A program made the translations under genes and the position numbers. Of a DNA stretch of 40,057 bases, positions 9,029 to 19,168 are shown piece by piece. The first letter of the stretch is position 1; each line of letters opens with the position of its first letter. This stretch comes from an uncultured Flavobacteriaceae bacterium (GTDB lineage: Bacteria > Bacteroidota > Bacteroidia > Flavobacteriales > Flavobacteriaceae): assembly GCA_937924845.1 (NCBI GenBank), contig CALDUQ010000013.1, positions 1 through 40,057 of the forward strand, given 5' to 3'. The notes under the pieces are model-generated. The model saw only the letters and a list, made by a program, of their open reading frames with translations. It did no database searches and was not told the DNA's origin.

Positions 9029-11141
9029 AAAAAACATTCAAAATATCCAGCTCAAACCCAATACACCAAATTATTGCAGCAACGCTAACACGTATAAAAC
9101 TGCCGAAGGTATTAACGTAAAAGCAAATTACTCGGCAGAAGATATCAAAACACTAAACCACTTAAATTTTACTGCCGGACACGCCCCTTATTTAAGAGGT
9201 CCATATGCAACCATGTATGTTCGAAAACCATGGACAATAAGGCAATATGCAGGTTTTTCTACAGCAGAAGATAGCAATGCATTTTACCGCAGAAATTTAG
9301 CCGCAGGCCAAAAAGGGCTATCTGTAGCATTTGATTTAGCAACTCATCGCGGTTATGACTCTGATCATGAACGCGTAGTTGGTGATGTAGGAAAAGCAGG
9401 CGTAGCAATAGATACCGTCGAAGATATGAAAATACTCTTTGACAAAATACCTCTAGATAAAATGTCTGTATCCATGACAATGAATGGTGCTGTACTCCCA
9501 ATTTTAGCCTTTTATATTGTTGCTGCCGAAGAGCAAGGTGTGACCCCAGAGCAATTATCAGGAACCATCCAAAATGATATTTTAAAAGAATTTATGGTGC
9601 GTAACACCTATATTTACCCACCAACTCCTTCGATGAAAATAATCTCTGATATTTTTGAGTTTACAAGTAATTACATGCCAAAATTTAACAGTATTAGCAT
9701 ATCGGGTTACCATATGCAAGAAGCTGGTGCTACCTGTGATATTGAGCTAGCTTATACGCTTGCCGATGGTTTAGAGTACATTAGAAAAGGGCTAAATGCT
9801 GGTATGGATATAGATACCTTTGCACCACGACTTTCATTTTTTTGGGGTATTGGGATGAATCATTTCATGGAAATAGCAAAAATGCGCGCCGCCCGTATGC
9901 TTTGGGCTAAAATAGTTAAGCAATTTAATCCTAAAAATCCAAAATCTTTAGCATTACGCGCACACTGCCAAACCTCGGGATGGAGCTTAACCGAGCAAGA
10001 TCCATTTAACAATATAGCTCGTACAACCATTGAGGCCGCAGCGGCCGTTTTTGGAGGCACACAAAGCCTACATACAAATGCACTTGACGAAGCCATTGCA
10101 CTGCCTACAGATTTTTCGGCACGAATTGCCAGAAACACACAAATATACTTACAAGAAGAAACAAAAATCACAAAAACTGTTGACCCTTGGGGAGGCAGTT
10201 ATTATGTCGAAACTTTAACTGATAAAATTGCTAAAAAAGCATGGACTCTAATTGAAGAAGTTGAAAATCTTGGCGGTATGACTAAAGCGATTGAAGCTGG
10301 AATTCCTAAACTTAGAATTGAAGAGGCCGCCGCAAAAAAACAAGCTCGAATTGACTCTAGCCAAGACCTTATCATTGGGGTAAACAAATACCAACTAGAA
10401 AAAGAAGACCCATTACACATACTTGAAGTAGACAATCAAATCGTTAGAAACGGACAGATTGAACGATTAAAACAAATAAAAGCTTCGCGAAATACAGCTA
10501 AGGTAAAACTTAGTTTAGACCACTTAACTAAAGCTGCAAAATTAAATCAAGGAAATTTACTAACTTTAGCCATAAATGCAGCTAGAGAAAGAGCAACTTT
10601 GGGAGAAATAAGTGACGCCCTAGAAGTTGTGTTTGGCAGGCATAAAACACAAATAAAATCATTCAGCGGCGTGTATAGCAAAGAAATTAAAAACGACCAA
10701 TCATTCAACCAAGCAAAAGCATTAGTTGAAAAGTTTGCCATACAAGACGGTCGACAACCACGAATTATGATTGCCAAAATGGGGCAAGACGGCCATGATA
10801 GGGGTGCAAAAGTTGTTGCAACAAGCTACGCCGATATAGGTTTTGATGTTGATATAGGCCCACTATTTCAAACACCTAACGAAGCAGCAAAACAAGCCAT
10901 TGAAAACGATGTTCACATACTTGGTGTCTCCTCATTAGCTGCAGGACATAAAACTTTAGTACCTCAAGTTATCGAAGCTCTAAAAACGTACGGACGTGAT
11001 GATATAATGGTTATTGTTGGTGGTGTTATACCTAAACAAGATTATCAATATTTGTTTGACGCTGGCGCGGTTGCTATTTTTGGACCTGGCACTAAAATAA
11101 GTGATGCTGCAATTCAAATTCTAAATATCCTAATTGACTAA
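9021..11141 (+). CDS. mutB: Methylmalonyl-CoA mutase large subunit
   Basis: [59 protein letters not shown]12 motif DGHDRGAKV...GVSSLAAGH. Confidence 0.97.
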   Translation: MNRKNIQNIQLKPNTPNYCSNANTYKTAEGINVKANYSAEDIKTLNHLNFTAGHAPYLRGPYATMYVRKPWTIRQYAGFSTAEDSNAFYRRNLAAGQKGLSVAFDLATHRGYDSDHERVVGDVGKAGVAIDTVEDMKILFDKIPLDKMSVSMTMNGAVLPILAFYIVAAEEQGVTPEQLSGTIQNDILKEFMVRNTYIYPPTPSMKIISDIFEFTSNYMPKFNSISISGYHMQEAGATCDIELAYTLADGLEYIRKGLNAGMDIDTFAPRLSFFWGIGMNHFMEIAKMRAARMLWAKIVKQFNPKNPKSLALRAHCQTSGWSLTEQDPFNNIARTTIEAAAAVFGGTQSLHTNALDEAIALPTDFSARIARNTQIYLQEETKITKTVDPWGGSYYVETLTDKIAKKAWTLIEEVENLGGMTKAIEAGIPKLRIEEAAAKKQARIDSSQDLIIGVNKYQLEKEDPLHILEVDNQIVRNGQIERLKQIKASRNTAKVKLSLDHLTKAAKLNQGNLLTLAINAARERATLGEISDALEVVFGRHKTQIKSFSGVYSKEIKNDQSFNQAKALVEKFAIQDGRQPRIMIAKMGQDGHDRGAKVVATSYADIGFDVDIGPLFQTPNEAAKQAIENDVHILGVSSLAAGHKTLVPQVIEALKTYGRDDIMVIVGGVIPKQDYQYLFDAGAVAIFGPGTKISDAAIQILNILID

Positions 11142-11236
11142 ATTAGTTTAAAAAAAATACTTTTTAAATACAATAAAATTAGTTTCTATTAAGTTATAAA
11201 TAGTTGTACTTTTACCTTGGTGTAAACAAATCAAAT

Positions 11237-12331
11237 ATGAGTAAAATTATCGCTATAGCAAACCAAAAAGGAGGTGTTGGAAAAACAACAACCTCTATTA
11301 ATTTGGCTGATGCCCTAGGGATATTAGAAAAAAAGGTACTCCTCATAGATTTAGACCCTCAAGCAAATGCCACTTCGGGCGTTGGCGTAGAGTCTGACCA
11401 CATAAAACTTAGCAGCCTTAATTTATTTGACAAAAAACCCTTAACTAAAAATTGCATTATAAGTTTAGAAAACTCATTATTTGATTTCATACCTGCCACA
11501 ATTAGCCTAGCAGCTGCAGAAATGGCGCACACCTCATCAATTGATTTGTTTTCATTAAAAAAAGCACTTTATCAAATAGATGATTTATACGATTACATTT
11601 TGATAGATTGCTCACCATCATTTGGTTTAATTACACTTAATGCCCTTACTGCCGCAAACTCAGTAATTATACCCGTACAGTGTGAATTTTACGCTATGGA
11701 AGGCTTAAGTAAATTACTGCGATCAATTAAGAGTATTCGAAAATCATCAAATCCAAATATTGACATTGAAGGCCTCCTAATCACAATGTTTGACAGTAGG
11801 CTAAAAATATCAAACCAACTAAAGGATGAACTAACCAAACATTTTGGAACCATGGTATTTGAATCTGTTATTCACAGAAATGTAAAACTAAGTGAAGCGC
11901 CTAGCTATGGCATGAGCATATTGAAATACAATTTAAATAGTATAGGCGCCGAAAATTATTTAAATTTAGGGACTGAAATTGTAAACAAGAATGATATGGA
12001 AAATGAAGAGTCAGGTTTAGGAAAAGATTTAGCCAAAATTTTAGATCAAAACACAGAAGACGTAGATTACATATTAAATTTAAGTAAATTAAAAAATAAT
12101 AAAAGTACACAACCAAAAGATGATAATGACTATAGTCATCTTATTGGATTGAAAAAAAATCAAATTAATGATGTGTTAGGATTTTCATATAATGACCCTC
12201 ACTCAAACACCTGGATGTATAGAACCACAAAATCATTTAGTTTGATTAAAAAAAATTATTTATACCTTCATTTTGAAGACAATAAAATTAAAGATTACAA
12301 ACTCACAACCTTTAAAATGAACACACCTTAA
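11237..12331 (+). CDS. ParA-family ATPase paralog with C-terminal extension (ParB-N-like peptide plus BamE/SmpA-like segment)
   Basis: MSKIIAIANQKGGVGKTTTSINLADALG; LIDLDPQANATSG; LIDCSPSFGLITLNAL; RNVKLSEAPSYG; then about 110 extra residues. ORF opens at 11204, ATG 11237 is the homologous start. Confidence 0.9.
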   Translation: MSKIIAIANQKGGVGKTTTSINLADALGILEKKVLLIDLDPQANATSGVGVESDHIKLSSLNLFDKKPLTKNCIISLENSLFDFIPATISLAAAEMAHTSSIDLFSLKKALYQIDDLYDYILIDCSPSFGLITLNALTAANSVIIPVQCEFYAMEGLSKLLRSIKSIRKSSNPNIDIEGLLITMFDSRLKISNQLKDELTKHFGTMVFESVIHRNVKLSEAPSYGMSILKYNLNSIGAENYLNLGTEIVNKNDMENEESGLGKDLAKILDQNTEDVDYILNLSKLKNNKSTQPKDDNDYSHLIGLKKNQINDVLGFSYNDPHSNTWMYRTTKSFSLIKKNYLYLHFEDNKIKDYKLTTFKMNTP

Positions 12332-12426
12332 AGGTAGAAACAAAAAACAATTAGATTTTTTTTCAAAAATCCTTATCTTTCGACTTTCAAATCAACAAAA
12401 CTAAGTCAACATAAATTTCAACATTA

Positions 12427-13194
12427 ATGGGTAAAATTATTGCTATTGCAAACCAAAAAGGTGGTGTCGGCAAAACAACCACATCAGTAAATTTAGCAGC
12501 GTCATTAGGCGCCTTAGAAAAAAAAGTGTTACTTATAGATGCTGACCCACAAGCTAATGCAACTTCGGGACTAGGCGTAGATGTTGATAACATAGTATCA
12601 GGAACATACCAATTGCTTGAGCATACTGCAAAAGCAGAAGACACAATTGTTAGTACCAGTTCTCCAAATCTTGACATAATACCCGCTCATATCGATTTGG
12701 TCGCTATTGAAATTGAATTAGTTGATAAAAAAGAGCGTGAATACATGCTTAAAAAGGCTATTCACTTTTTAAAAAACTCATACGATTACATCCTAATAGA
12801 TTGTGCGCCATCATTAGGCCTACTAACTTTAAACGCACTTACGGCTGCCGATTCGGTAATTATACCGATTCAATGCGAATATTTTGCTCTTGAAGGTTTA
12901 GGAAAACTATTAAACACGATCAAAAGTGTTCAAAAAATACATAATGCACAACTAGATATTGAAGGGCTTTTACTAACCATGTATGACGCCAGATTAAGAC
13001 TATCAAATCAAGTTGTTGAAGAAGTAAAAAAACATTTTAGCGATATGGTATTTGATAGCATTATTCAAAGAAATGTTAGATTAAGTGAAGCGCCTAGCTA
13101 TGGTGAAAGTATTATTGATTATGATGTATCAAGCAAAGGTGCTACTAACTATTTGAGCTTAGCGAAAGAAGTTATAACAAAAAATAAAGGCTAA
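12427..13194 (+). CDS. parA: Chromosome partitioning ATPase ParA/Soj
   Basis: MGKIIAIANQKGGVGKTTTSVNLAASLG; LIDADPQANATSG; RNVRLSEAPSYGESI. Confidence 0.96.
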   Translation: MGKIIAIANQKGGVGKTTTSVNLAASLGALEKKVLLIDADPQANATSGLGVDVDNIVSGTYQLLEHTAKAEDTIVSTSSPNLDIIPAHIDLVAIEIELVDKKEREYMLKKAIHFLKNSYDYILIDCAPSLGLLTLNALTAADSVIIPIQCEYFALEGLGKLLNTIKSVQKIHNAQLDIEGLLLTMYDARLRLSNQVVEEVKKHFSDMVFDSIIQRNVRLSEAPSYGESIIDYDVSSKGATNYLSLAKEVITKNKG

Positions 13195-13200
13195 TATTTT

Positions 13201-14094
13201 ATGGCAAAAGCAAAAAAACAAGCTCTAGGACGTGGGCTTTCAGCGCTTTTACAAGATCCAACAAATGACATAAAATCTGTTGAAGATAAAAATGCTGACA
13301 AGGTAGTAGGTAATATTGTAGAGCTTGATATAGATACGATTGAGGTAAACCCATTTCAACCTCGTACAGCTTTTAATGAAGATACGCTTCGCGAACTAGC
13401 CACATCAATACAGGAGCTAGGTGTTATACAACCAATTACAGTTCGTAAAATTGAATTTAATAAATTTCAACTTGTATCTGGTGAACGCAGGCTAAGAGCG
13501 TCAAAACTTATTGGCTTAAAAACCGTACCTGCTTACATTAGACTAGCTAATGACCAAGAGTCATTAGAAATGGCACTGGTTGAAAACATACAACGTCAAG
13601 ATCTTGACCCTATTGAAATTGCACTTTCTTACCAACGCTTAATTGACGAAATTGCCTTAACACAAGAACAAATGAGTGAGCGTGTAGGGAAAAAGCGATC
13701 AACGATTTCAAATTATTTACGCTTACTAAAACTAGACCCAATCATTCAAACAGGTATGCGTGACGGATTTATTACAATGGGACATGGTAGAGCTATAATT
13801 AATATAAACGACCACAGTAAGCAACTTGATATTTACGAGCTAATATTATCTAAAAAATTATCGGTTAGAGCAACTGAAGATCTGGTTAGAGCACATCAAA
13901 AAGGCGAAACAACAAAGCCAAAACCAGCAAATCAAACCTCTGAACATGTAACCCAAAGTATCAAAGAAATATCTGAATATTTTGGACATAAAGTAGATGT
14001 TAAAATGGCTAAAAACGGTAAAGGAAAAATTACAATACCGTTTCATTCTGAAGAAGATTTTAATAGAATAAAAAAATTAGTAGGTGCAAAATAA
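13201..14094 (+). CDS. parB: Chromosome partitioning protein ParB/Spo0J
   Basis: ALGRGLSALLQD; NPFQPRTAF; VSGERRLRASKL; LVENIQRQDLDPIE; MGHGRAI. Confidence 0.97.
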   Translation: MAKAKKQALGRGLSALLQDPTNDIKSVEDKNADKVVGNIVELDIDTIEVNPFQPRTAFNEDTLRELATSIQELGVIQPITVRKIEFNKFQLVSGERRLRASKLIGLKTVPAYIRLANDQESLEMALVENIQRQDLDPIEIALSYQRLIDEIALTQEQMSERVGKKRSTISNYLRLLKLDPIIQTGMRDGFITMGHGRAIININDHSKQLDIYELILSKKLSVRATEDLVRAHQKGETTKPKPANQTSEHVTQSIKEISEYFGHKVDVKMAKNGKGKITIPFHSEEDFNRIKKLVGAK

Positions 14095-14713
14095 ACTATT
14101 TTCTTTCATTATAATTTTATTCTGCGCGATTAGCCTTAATGCACAAAAAGCAAAAAAAAGAGCTAAAAAAGCAAAAGACACAACTGTTGTTTTAGATAAA
14201 AATTTATCTCTAAAAAAGCAATCTGCCAGAACAATCGATGCCTTAGCACCATCAAAAGCCGCATTTTATTCGGCAGTAATTCCTGGACTAGGCCAAGCCT
14301 ACAATAAAAAATACTGGAAAATACCTATCGTTTATGGCGGTCTAGCTGTTACAGGATTGATTTGGGACTTTAATAATAAAGAATACAATCGTTTTAGAAA
14401 TGCCTTAAAAAGTAGGTTTGCAGGGCTTACAACCGACGAGTTTTACGGTACTGATGCCGAAGGCAATGCACTAAGCGAGCCCCGTGTATCTAATGACGGC
14501 TTAATTAGAGCACAACAAAATAGTCGAAGATCACGAGATTTAACAATGATAATTGGCGTTGCTTGGTATGTTTTAAATATTATTGACGCTAACGTTGATG
14601 CGCATTTAAAGCAGTTTAATGTTGATGACGATTTAGCTATTGAACCTAGTATAAATAGAAATCAATTTAATGGCGCTACTAGCTATGGCATTTCTATTGG
14701 TTATAAATTTTAA
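14084..14713 (+). CDS. DUF5683 domain-containing protein
   Basis: PSKAAFYSAVIPGLGQAYNKKYWKIPIVYGGLAVTG; GTG start overlapping parB by 11 nt. Confidence 0.85.
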   Translation: MQNKLFSFIIILFCAISLNAQKAKKRAKKAKDTTVVLDKNLSLKKQSARTIDALAPSKAAFYSAVIPGLGQAYNKKYWKIPIVYGGLAVTGLIWDFNNKEYNRFRNALKSRFAGLTTDEFYGTDAEGNALSEPRVSNDGLIRAQQNSRRSRDLTMIIGVAWYVLNIIDANVDAHLKQFNVDDDLAIEPSINRNQFNGATSYGISIGYKF

Positions 14714-14722
14714 ATTCAGTAC

Positions 14723-15427
14723 ATGAAAATTGCATTATTAGGTTACGGTAAAATGGGAAAAGCTATTGAAACTATTGCCATAAAACGCGGACATGACATT
14801 GTAGCAAAGGTTGGCAAAAATGACTGTAATTTTGACATTACCGCTGTTGATGTTGCCATAGATTTTAGTATACCATCAGCAGCTGTAACAAATATTTCTA
14901 AGTGCTTAAATAACAACATTCCTGTTATTTCTGGCACAACAGGTTGGCTTGATCATTATAAAGATATTACTGATTTATGTGCTAAAAAAAACGGTGCTTT
15001 TATCTATGCCTCTAATTTTAGTATTGGTGTAAATGTGTTTTTTGAACTTAACAAAACACTTGCTAAGTTAATGAAAACACTTAACGACTACAGTGTTGAT
15101 ATGGAAGAAATACATCATACAGAAAAACTTGATGCACCAAGCGGAACTGCAATAACTTTGGCCGAAGGCATCATAGAAAACTCACATTTAGAATCGTGGC
15201 ACTTATCACCAGAAAGCACTAAAAACTCAATCCCGATTCAAGCAAAACGTATTAAAAATATACCTGGCACACACGTTGTAAATTACAATTCTGTCATTGA
15301 CAGCATTACAATAAAACATATTGCTAACAATAGAGATGGCTTTGCTTTAGGTGCAGTAATAGCTGCAGAGTGGCTTATTGGGAAAACTGGTATTTACAGC
15401 ATGAATGATGTGTTAAATATTGGTTAA
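14723..15427 (+). CDS. dapB: 4-hydroxy-tetrahydrodipicolinate reductase
   Basis: MKIALLGYGKMGKAIE; SGTTGW; ASNFSIGVN; EEIHHTEKLDAPSGTA. Confidence 0.95.
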   Translation: MKIALLGYGKMGKAIETIAIKRGHDIVAKVGKNDCNFDITAVDVAIDFSIPSAAVTNISKCLNNNIPVISGTTGWLDHYKDITDLCAKKNGAFIYASNFSIGVNVFFELNKTLAKLMKTLNDYSVDMEEIHHTEKLDAPSGTAITLAEGIIENSHLESWHLSPESTKNSIPIQAKRIKNIPGTHVVNYNSVIDSITIKHIANNRDGFALGAVIAAEWLIGKTGIYSMNDVLNIG

Positions 15428-15488
15428 TATTAATTAAAGCAAAACCAACACTAAACAAATTATTACAAATTTGTAAAAAAAACAAGTT

Positions 15489-17090
15489 ATGACATTAACA
15501 CAGTGGCTCATCTTTTTTTTAAGTATTCAACTAGTTCACGGTCTAGGAACATGGAGATTATACATTAAAGCCGAAAAACAAGCTTGGCAGGCATTTATCC
15601 CAATATATAATGCTATAATTTTAATGAAAATTATAAATAGATCGCCTTGGTGGACGCTGTTATTATTTTTACCAATAATAAATTTAATAATGTTTCCTGT
15701 AATATGGGTTGAAACCACGCGAAGCTTTGGTAAAAATAGCTTTACAGATACAACTTTGGCTATTGTCACACTAGGCCTATATACTTATTACCTTAATTAC
15801 ATTGCTGAAGTAACATATATAAAAAACCGAAGTCTAAAACCTACTAGCGCATTTGGTGATTGGGTAAGTTCAATTTTATTTGCTATTGTAGCAGCTACTA
15901 TTGTACACACTTATTTTATACAACCTTATGTAATCCCATCTTCCTCATTAGAGAAATCATTATTAGTTGGCGATTTTTTATTAGTGAGTAAATTTCATTA
16001 TGGCGCAAGGGTACCTATGAGTACTATAGCCGCTCCGATGGTGCATGACACACTTCCCGTTTTAAATATAAAATCATACCTTTTTAATGATACTATCGAA
16101 AAGAAAAACACCTCTTGGAAAAACAAACTACAACTACCTTACTTGCGCATACCTGGTTTTCAAAGTATAAAACGTAATGATATAGTGGTGTTTAACCAAC
16201 CTGCCGACACCTTAAAGGACATGAATGATTTCACTCCAGACAGAAATTATTATAAACCTATAGATAAAAAAACAAATTTAGTTAAGCGTTGTGTAGGTGT
16301 GCCTGGTGATTCGCTTGAAGTTAGAAATGGATACGTTTACATTAACGGTAAACAAACCGAATTACCCGACCGCGCAATTTTACAACATAGCTATGAAGTT
16401 ATACTAAAACCAGGAAAAAGCTTTAGTAGTAAAATTATTGAAACCCTAAAAAACAAATATGATATTACCGATGGAATATATCAAAGCGGTAATAAAATTA
16501 TTTTACCAGCAGCTACTCAAACTGCAGTAAATGCGTTTAAAAATCACCCAAGTGTAAAAGAAATTATTAAACATGAGGCTAATCAAGGCATGTTTGATTC
16601 GTCTACATTTCCGCATGACCCAGAGTACAGATGGAATACCGATTTTTTTGGGCCAATTTATATTCCGCAGGCAGGAAAAACAATTGACTTAAACCTAGAT
16701 GTTTTGCCATTATACAAACGTATAATAACCGAATATGAAGGCAATACTTTAAATATAAAAGGTAAGCAAATATTTATAAATAACAAATTAGCTACCAATT
16801 ATACCTTTAATAAGGATTATTATTGGATGATGGGTGATAACAGAAACAACTCAATTGATGCTAGACGTTGGGGCTATGTACCTTTTGATCATGTTGTTGG
16901 CAAGCCAATATTTATTTGGATGAGTATAAAAGGGATAAACGATGGGCTTGCAAATTGGAGAATACGCACCGATAGAGTGTTTACTACAGTTGGATATGAT
17001 GGCAAGCGAACATCGTATTTTATACCATTTGCGATACTTTTGCTAGGTTGGTTTGGTTATAACAAATGGAAGAAAAAGAAAACAAGCTAA
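15489..17090 (+). CDS. lepB: Signal peptidase I, long Bacteroidota form with DUF5684-like N-terminus
   Basis: QPYVIPSSSLEKSLLVGDFLLVSKFHYG; LVKRCVGVPGDSLEVRNGYVYING; MMGDNRNNSIDARRWGYVP. Confidence 0.95.
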   Translation: MTLTQWLIFFLSIQLVHGLGTWRLYIKAEKQAWQAFIPIYNAIILMKIINRSPWWTLLLFLPIINLIMFPVIWVETTRSFGKNSFTDTTLAIVTLGLYTYYLNYIAEVTYIKNRSLKPTSAFGDWVSSILFAIVAATIVHTYFIQPYVIPSSSLEKSLLVGDFLLVSKFHYGARVPMSTIAAPMVHDTLPVLNIKSYLFNDTIEKKNTSWKNKLQLPYLRIPGFQSIKRNDIVVFNQPADTLKDMNDFTPDRNYYKPIDKKTNLVKRCVGVPGDSLEVRNGYVYINGKQTELPDRAILQHSYEVILKPGKSFSSKIIETLKNKYDITDGIYQSGNKIILPAATQTAVNAFKNHPSVKEIIKHEANQGMFDSSTFPHDPEYRWNTDFFGPIYIPQAGKTIDLNLDVLPLYKRIITEYEGNTLNIKGKQIFINNKLATNYTFNKDYYWMMGDNRNNSIDARRWGYVPFDHVVGKPIFIWMSIKGINDGLANWRIRTDRVFTTVGYDGKRTSYFIPFAILLLGWFGYNKWKKKKTS

Positions 17091-17103
17091 TATATTTAAC
17101 AAT

Positions 17104-17727
17104 TTGAAAACTCTAATTCATCCCACTTATTTCCCTACTATAAATACGTTTACGCAAATAGTAAACGCGGCTGAATTAGTGTTTGAAATTTCGGATAATT
17201 ATCAAAAACAAACATACAGAAACCGAACTTATATTTATGGTGCCAACGGAAAACTTGCGCTAAATATACCCGTAACACATACGCATAAAAAAAGAGAGTA
17301 TTATAAGGACATCAAAATTGTTAACGATACCTATTGGCAATCACAACATTGGAAATCGCTACAAAGCGCTTACCGAACGTCTCCTTTTTTTGAATTTTAT
17401 GAGGATGATATCGCACCTCTTTTTACTAAAAAAGCAACACATCTTTTAGATTTTAATATCGCTTGTATTGAATGTATCATGGCGTGTTTACAAATAGACA
17501 ATGTTTATACATTTACAAATACTTATACGCCTACGCAATCACTTATTGAAACCAAAGATTTACGTCATATCGCTAAGGTAAAAACACCGCATGCATTTAA
17601 ATTTAAGCCTTATACCCAGGTATTTGAAAATAAATATGGGTTTATTGAAAACTTAAGTATTCTTGATTTATTATTTAACGAAGGACCTAACGCAATTACT
17701 TATTTAAATGGCCTCGAGGCTATTTAA
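17104..17727 (+). CDS. WbqC family protein
   Basis: LIHPTYFPTINTFTQIVNA...YRNRTYIYGANGKLALNIPV; TTG 17104 start gives MKTLIHPTYFP and avoids a 38-nt overlap with lepB. Confidence 0.85.
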   Translation: MKTLIHPTYFPTINTFTQIVNAAELVFEISDNYQKQTYRNRTYIYGANGKLALNIPVTHTHKKREYYKDIKIVNDTYWQSQHWKSLQSAYRTSPFFEFYEDDIAPLFTKKATHLLDFNIACIECIMACLQIDNVYTFTNTYTPTQSLIETKDLRHIAKVKTPHAFKFKPYTQVFENKYGFIENLSILDLLFNEGPNAITYLNGLEAI

Positions 17728-19168
17728 ATTCTATATACATATTATCACGCATTGGAGTGTTTAAATTACTACTATACACTTCATCATAAAACACGTTGTT
17801 TTGAGCAACAGGAGCTGTATTTACTTGTGTTGTTAATGACCCAGTTTCTATAATGCGTAAAACACGAGCAAGTAAAGGCTCATCAGCACGACCAAGAACA
17901 CCATAATTAGAAAGATTTTCGGCAAAAACAACATCTGGTATTAACCCATCTGTATATTCCGAAAAGCCATTAGCGTTTTCATTCCTACCTAGCAAAGGTT
18001 GTATTGCATATGTATGCTCAGTATTTGGGGTTTGATTACAACTAGAGTTTAAAATATAATTACAATCAGGAACATCTATAAGCGTAGTTGAAAATTCATT
18101 TTTACCTCGAGTAACGTCTCCAACATGAATAACATCTATATAAGGATCTAAACTATTTATAACCAATTCACTTGCAGATGCGCTGCTTTGTTGAGCGATA
18201 ATAAATACTCTATTTAAGTTTAAACTATTAAGTGAAACTCCATTTATCAACTGATTTGTAAAGTATCTATTTAATTGTTCATCACTAAAACGCTCTTGCC
18301 ATTTATCATTCCATCGGCTACGCAATAATAACTCACCGTTAAACTGCCCTGTAATCAAGCTTGCTAAATAAACTGCACTTTGCACACTACCACCAGGATT
18401 ATACCTTAAATCTAACACTAAATCGGTAACACCATCGGCTGCAAGTTGCCCAAAAGCAGTATTTAGCTGAGTATCAAAATCACTAGTAAATCTATTATAC
18501 ATAAGATAACCAACACGATTACCGCTTACCTCTAAAGTATTAGTAATAAACACAGGATTTTCGGTTAAAGTCGATTTTGTTAAAGTAATCGTGTTACCCG
18601 TTTCTGAAATTACATTATTAGTAATAGTAGCAATATTTAATGTATAGGTATCAGACCCGTTAAGCAAATCATTAAAATTTGTATCGGTTAACTGCACCCC
18701 GTTTACGGTTGTAAAAACATCTCCTCTTTGAATATTTTGGGTTGATGCACTTGAATTGGGTAAAATGTAACGTACAATACCAAATAAATTTGACCCACCG
18801 TTAATACGTGCTAAACCAAACTCTAGACCATTGCTGGTTGAAACACCCGATTGGGCAGCAAAAAATGCATTATAATCTTCTATAAAAAAACTAAAACGAT
18901 CTTCGTGAAATTGTAATCCAGAGAACAAATCTTGAGGTGAGGAAAATTGATTTAAGTACGATGAAAACTCACTATTTGTTGAAAAACGGTCGTCTTGCAA
19001 GTCATTAACATCATCTTGCCAAAAGTACCATAGGTTCATACCTCTCCAAATAAATTCGTGCGCTACAGGAACGCCGTCAATGGTTTGCGTAACCGAATCA
19101 TCATCATTATTACAACTAAAACTTAAAATAAACAGGCTATAAAGCGGCAATAATTTAAAGAAACGCAT
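17720..19168 (-). CDS. S41 family peptidase, lipoprotein with PDZ domain
   Basis: Lipobox LSFSC; LDLRYNPGGSVQSAVYLASLI; QQSSASASELVINSL catalytic Ser region. Confidence 0.88.
   Translation of the reverse strand: MRFFKLLPLYSLFILSFSCNNDDDSVTQTIDGVPVAHEFIWRGMNLWYFWQDDVNDLQDDRFSTNSEFSSYLNQFSSPQDLFSGLQFHEDRFSFFIEDYNAFFAAQSGVSTSNGLEFGLARINGGSNLFGIVRYILPNSSASTQNIQRGDVFTTVNGVQLTDTNFNDLLNGSDTYTLNIATITNNVISETGNTITLTKSTLTENPVFITNTLEVSGNRVGYLMYNRFTSDFDTQLNTAFGQLAADGVTDLVLDLRYNPGGSVQSAVYLASLITGQFNGELLLRSRWNDKWQERFSDEQLNRYFTNQLINGVSLNSLNLNRVFIIAQQSSASASELVINSLDPYIDVIHVGDVTRGKNEFSTTLIDVPDCNYILNSSCNQTPNTEHTYAIQPLLGRNENANGFSEYTDGLIPDVVFAENLSNYGVLGRADEPLLARVLRIIETGSLTTQVNTAPVAQNNVFYDEVYSSNLNTPMRDNMYIEFK

Noticed and set aside
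9860-10171. 103-aa minus-strand ORF inside mutB
   Set aside because: Antisense shadow of a strongly conserved gene; low-complexity translation.
12387-12677. 96-aa minus-strand ORF over the parA start
   Set aside because: Antisense to the conserved P-loop region; translation is typical of reverse-complemented coding sequence.
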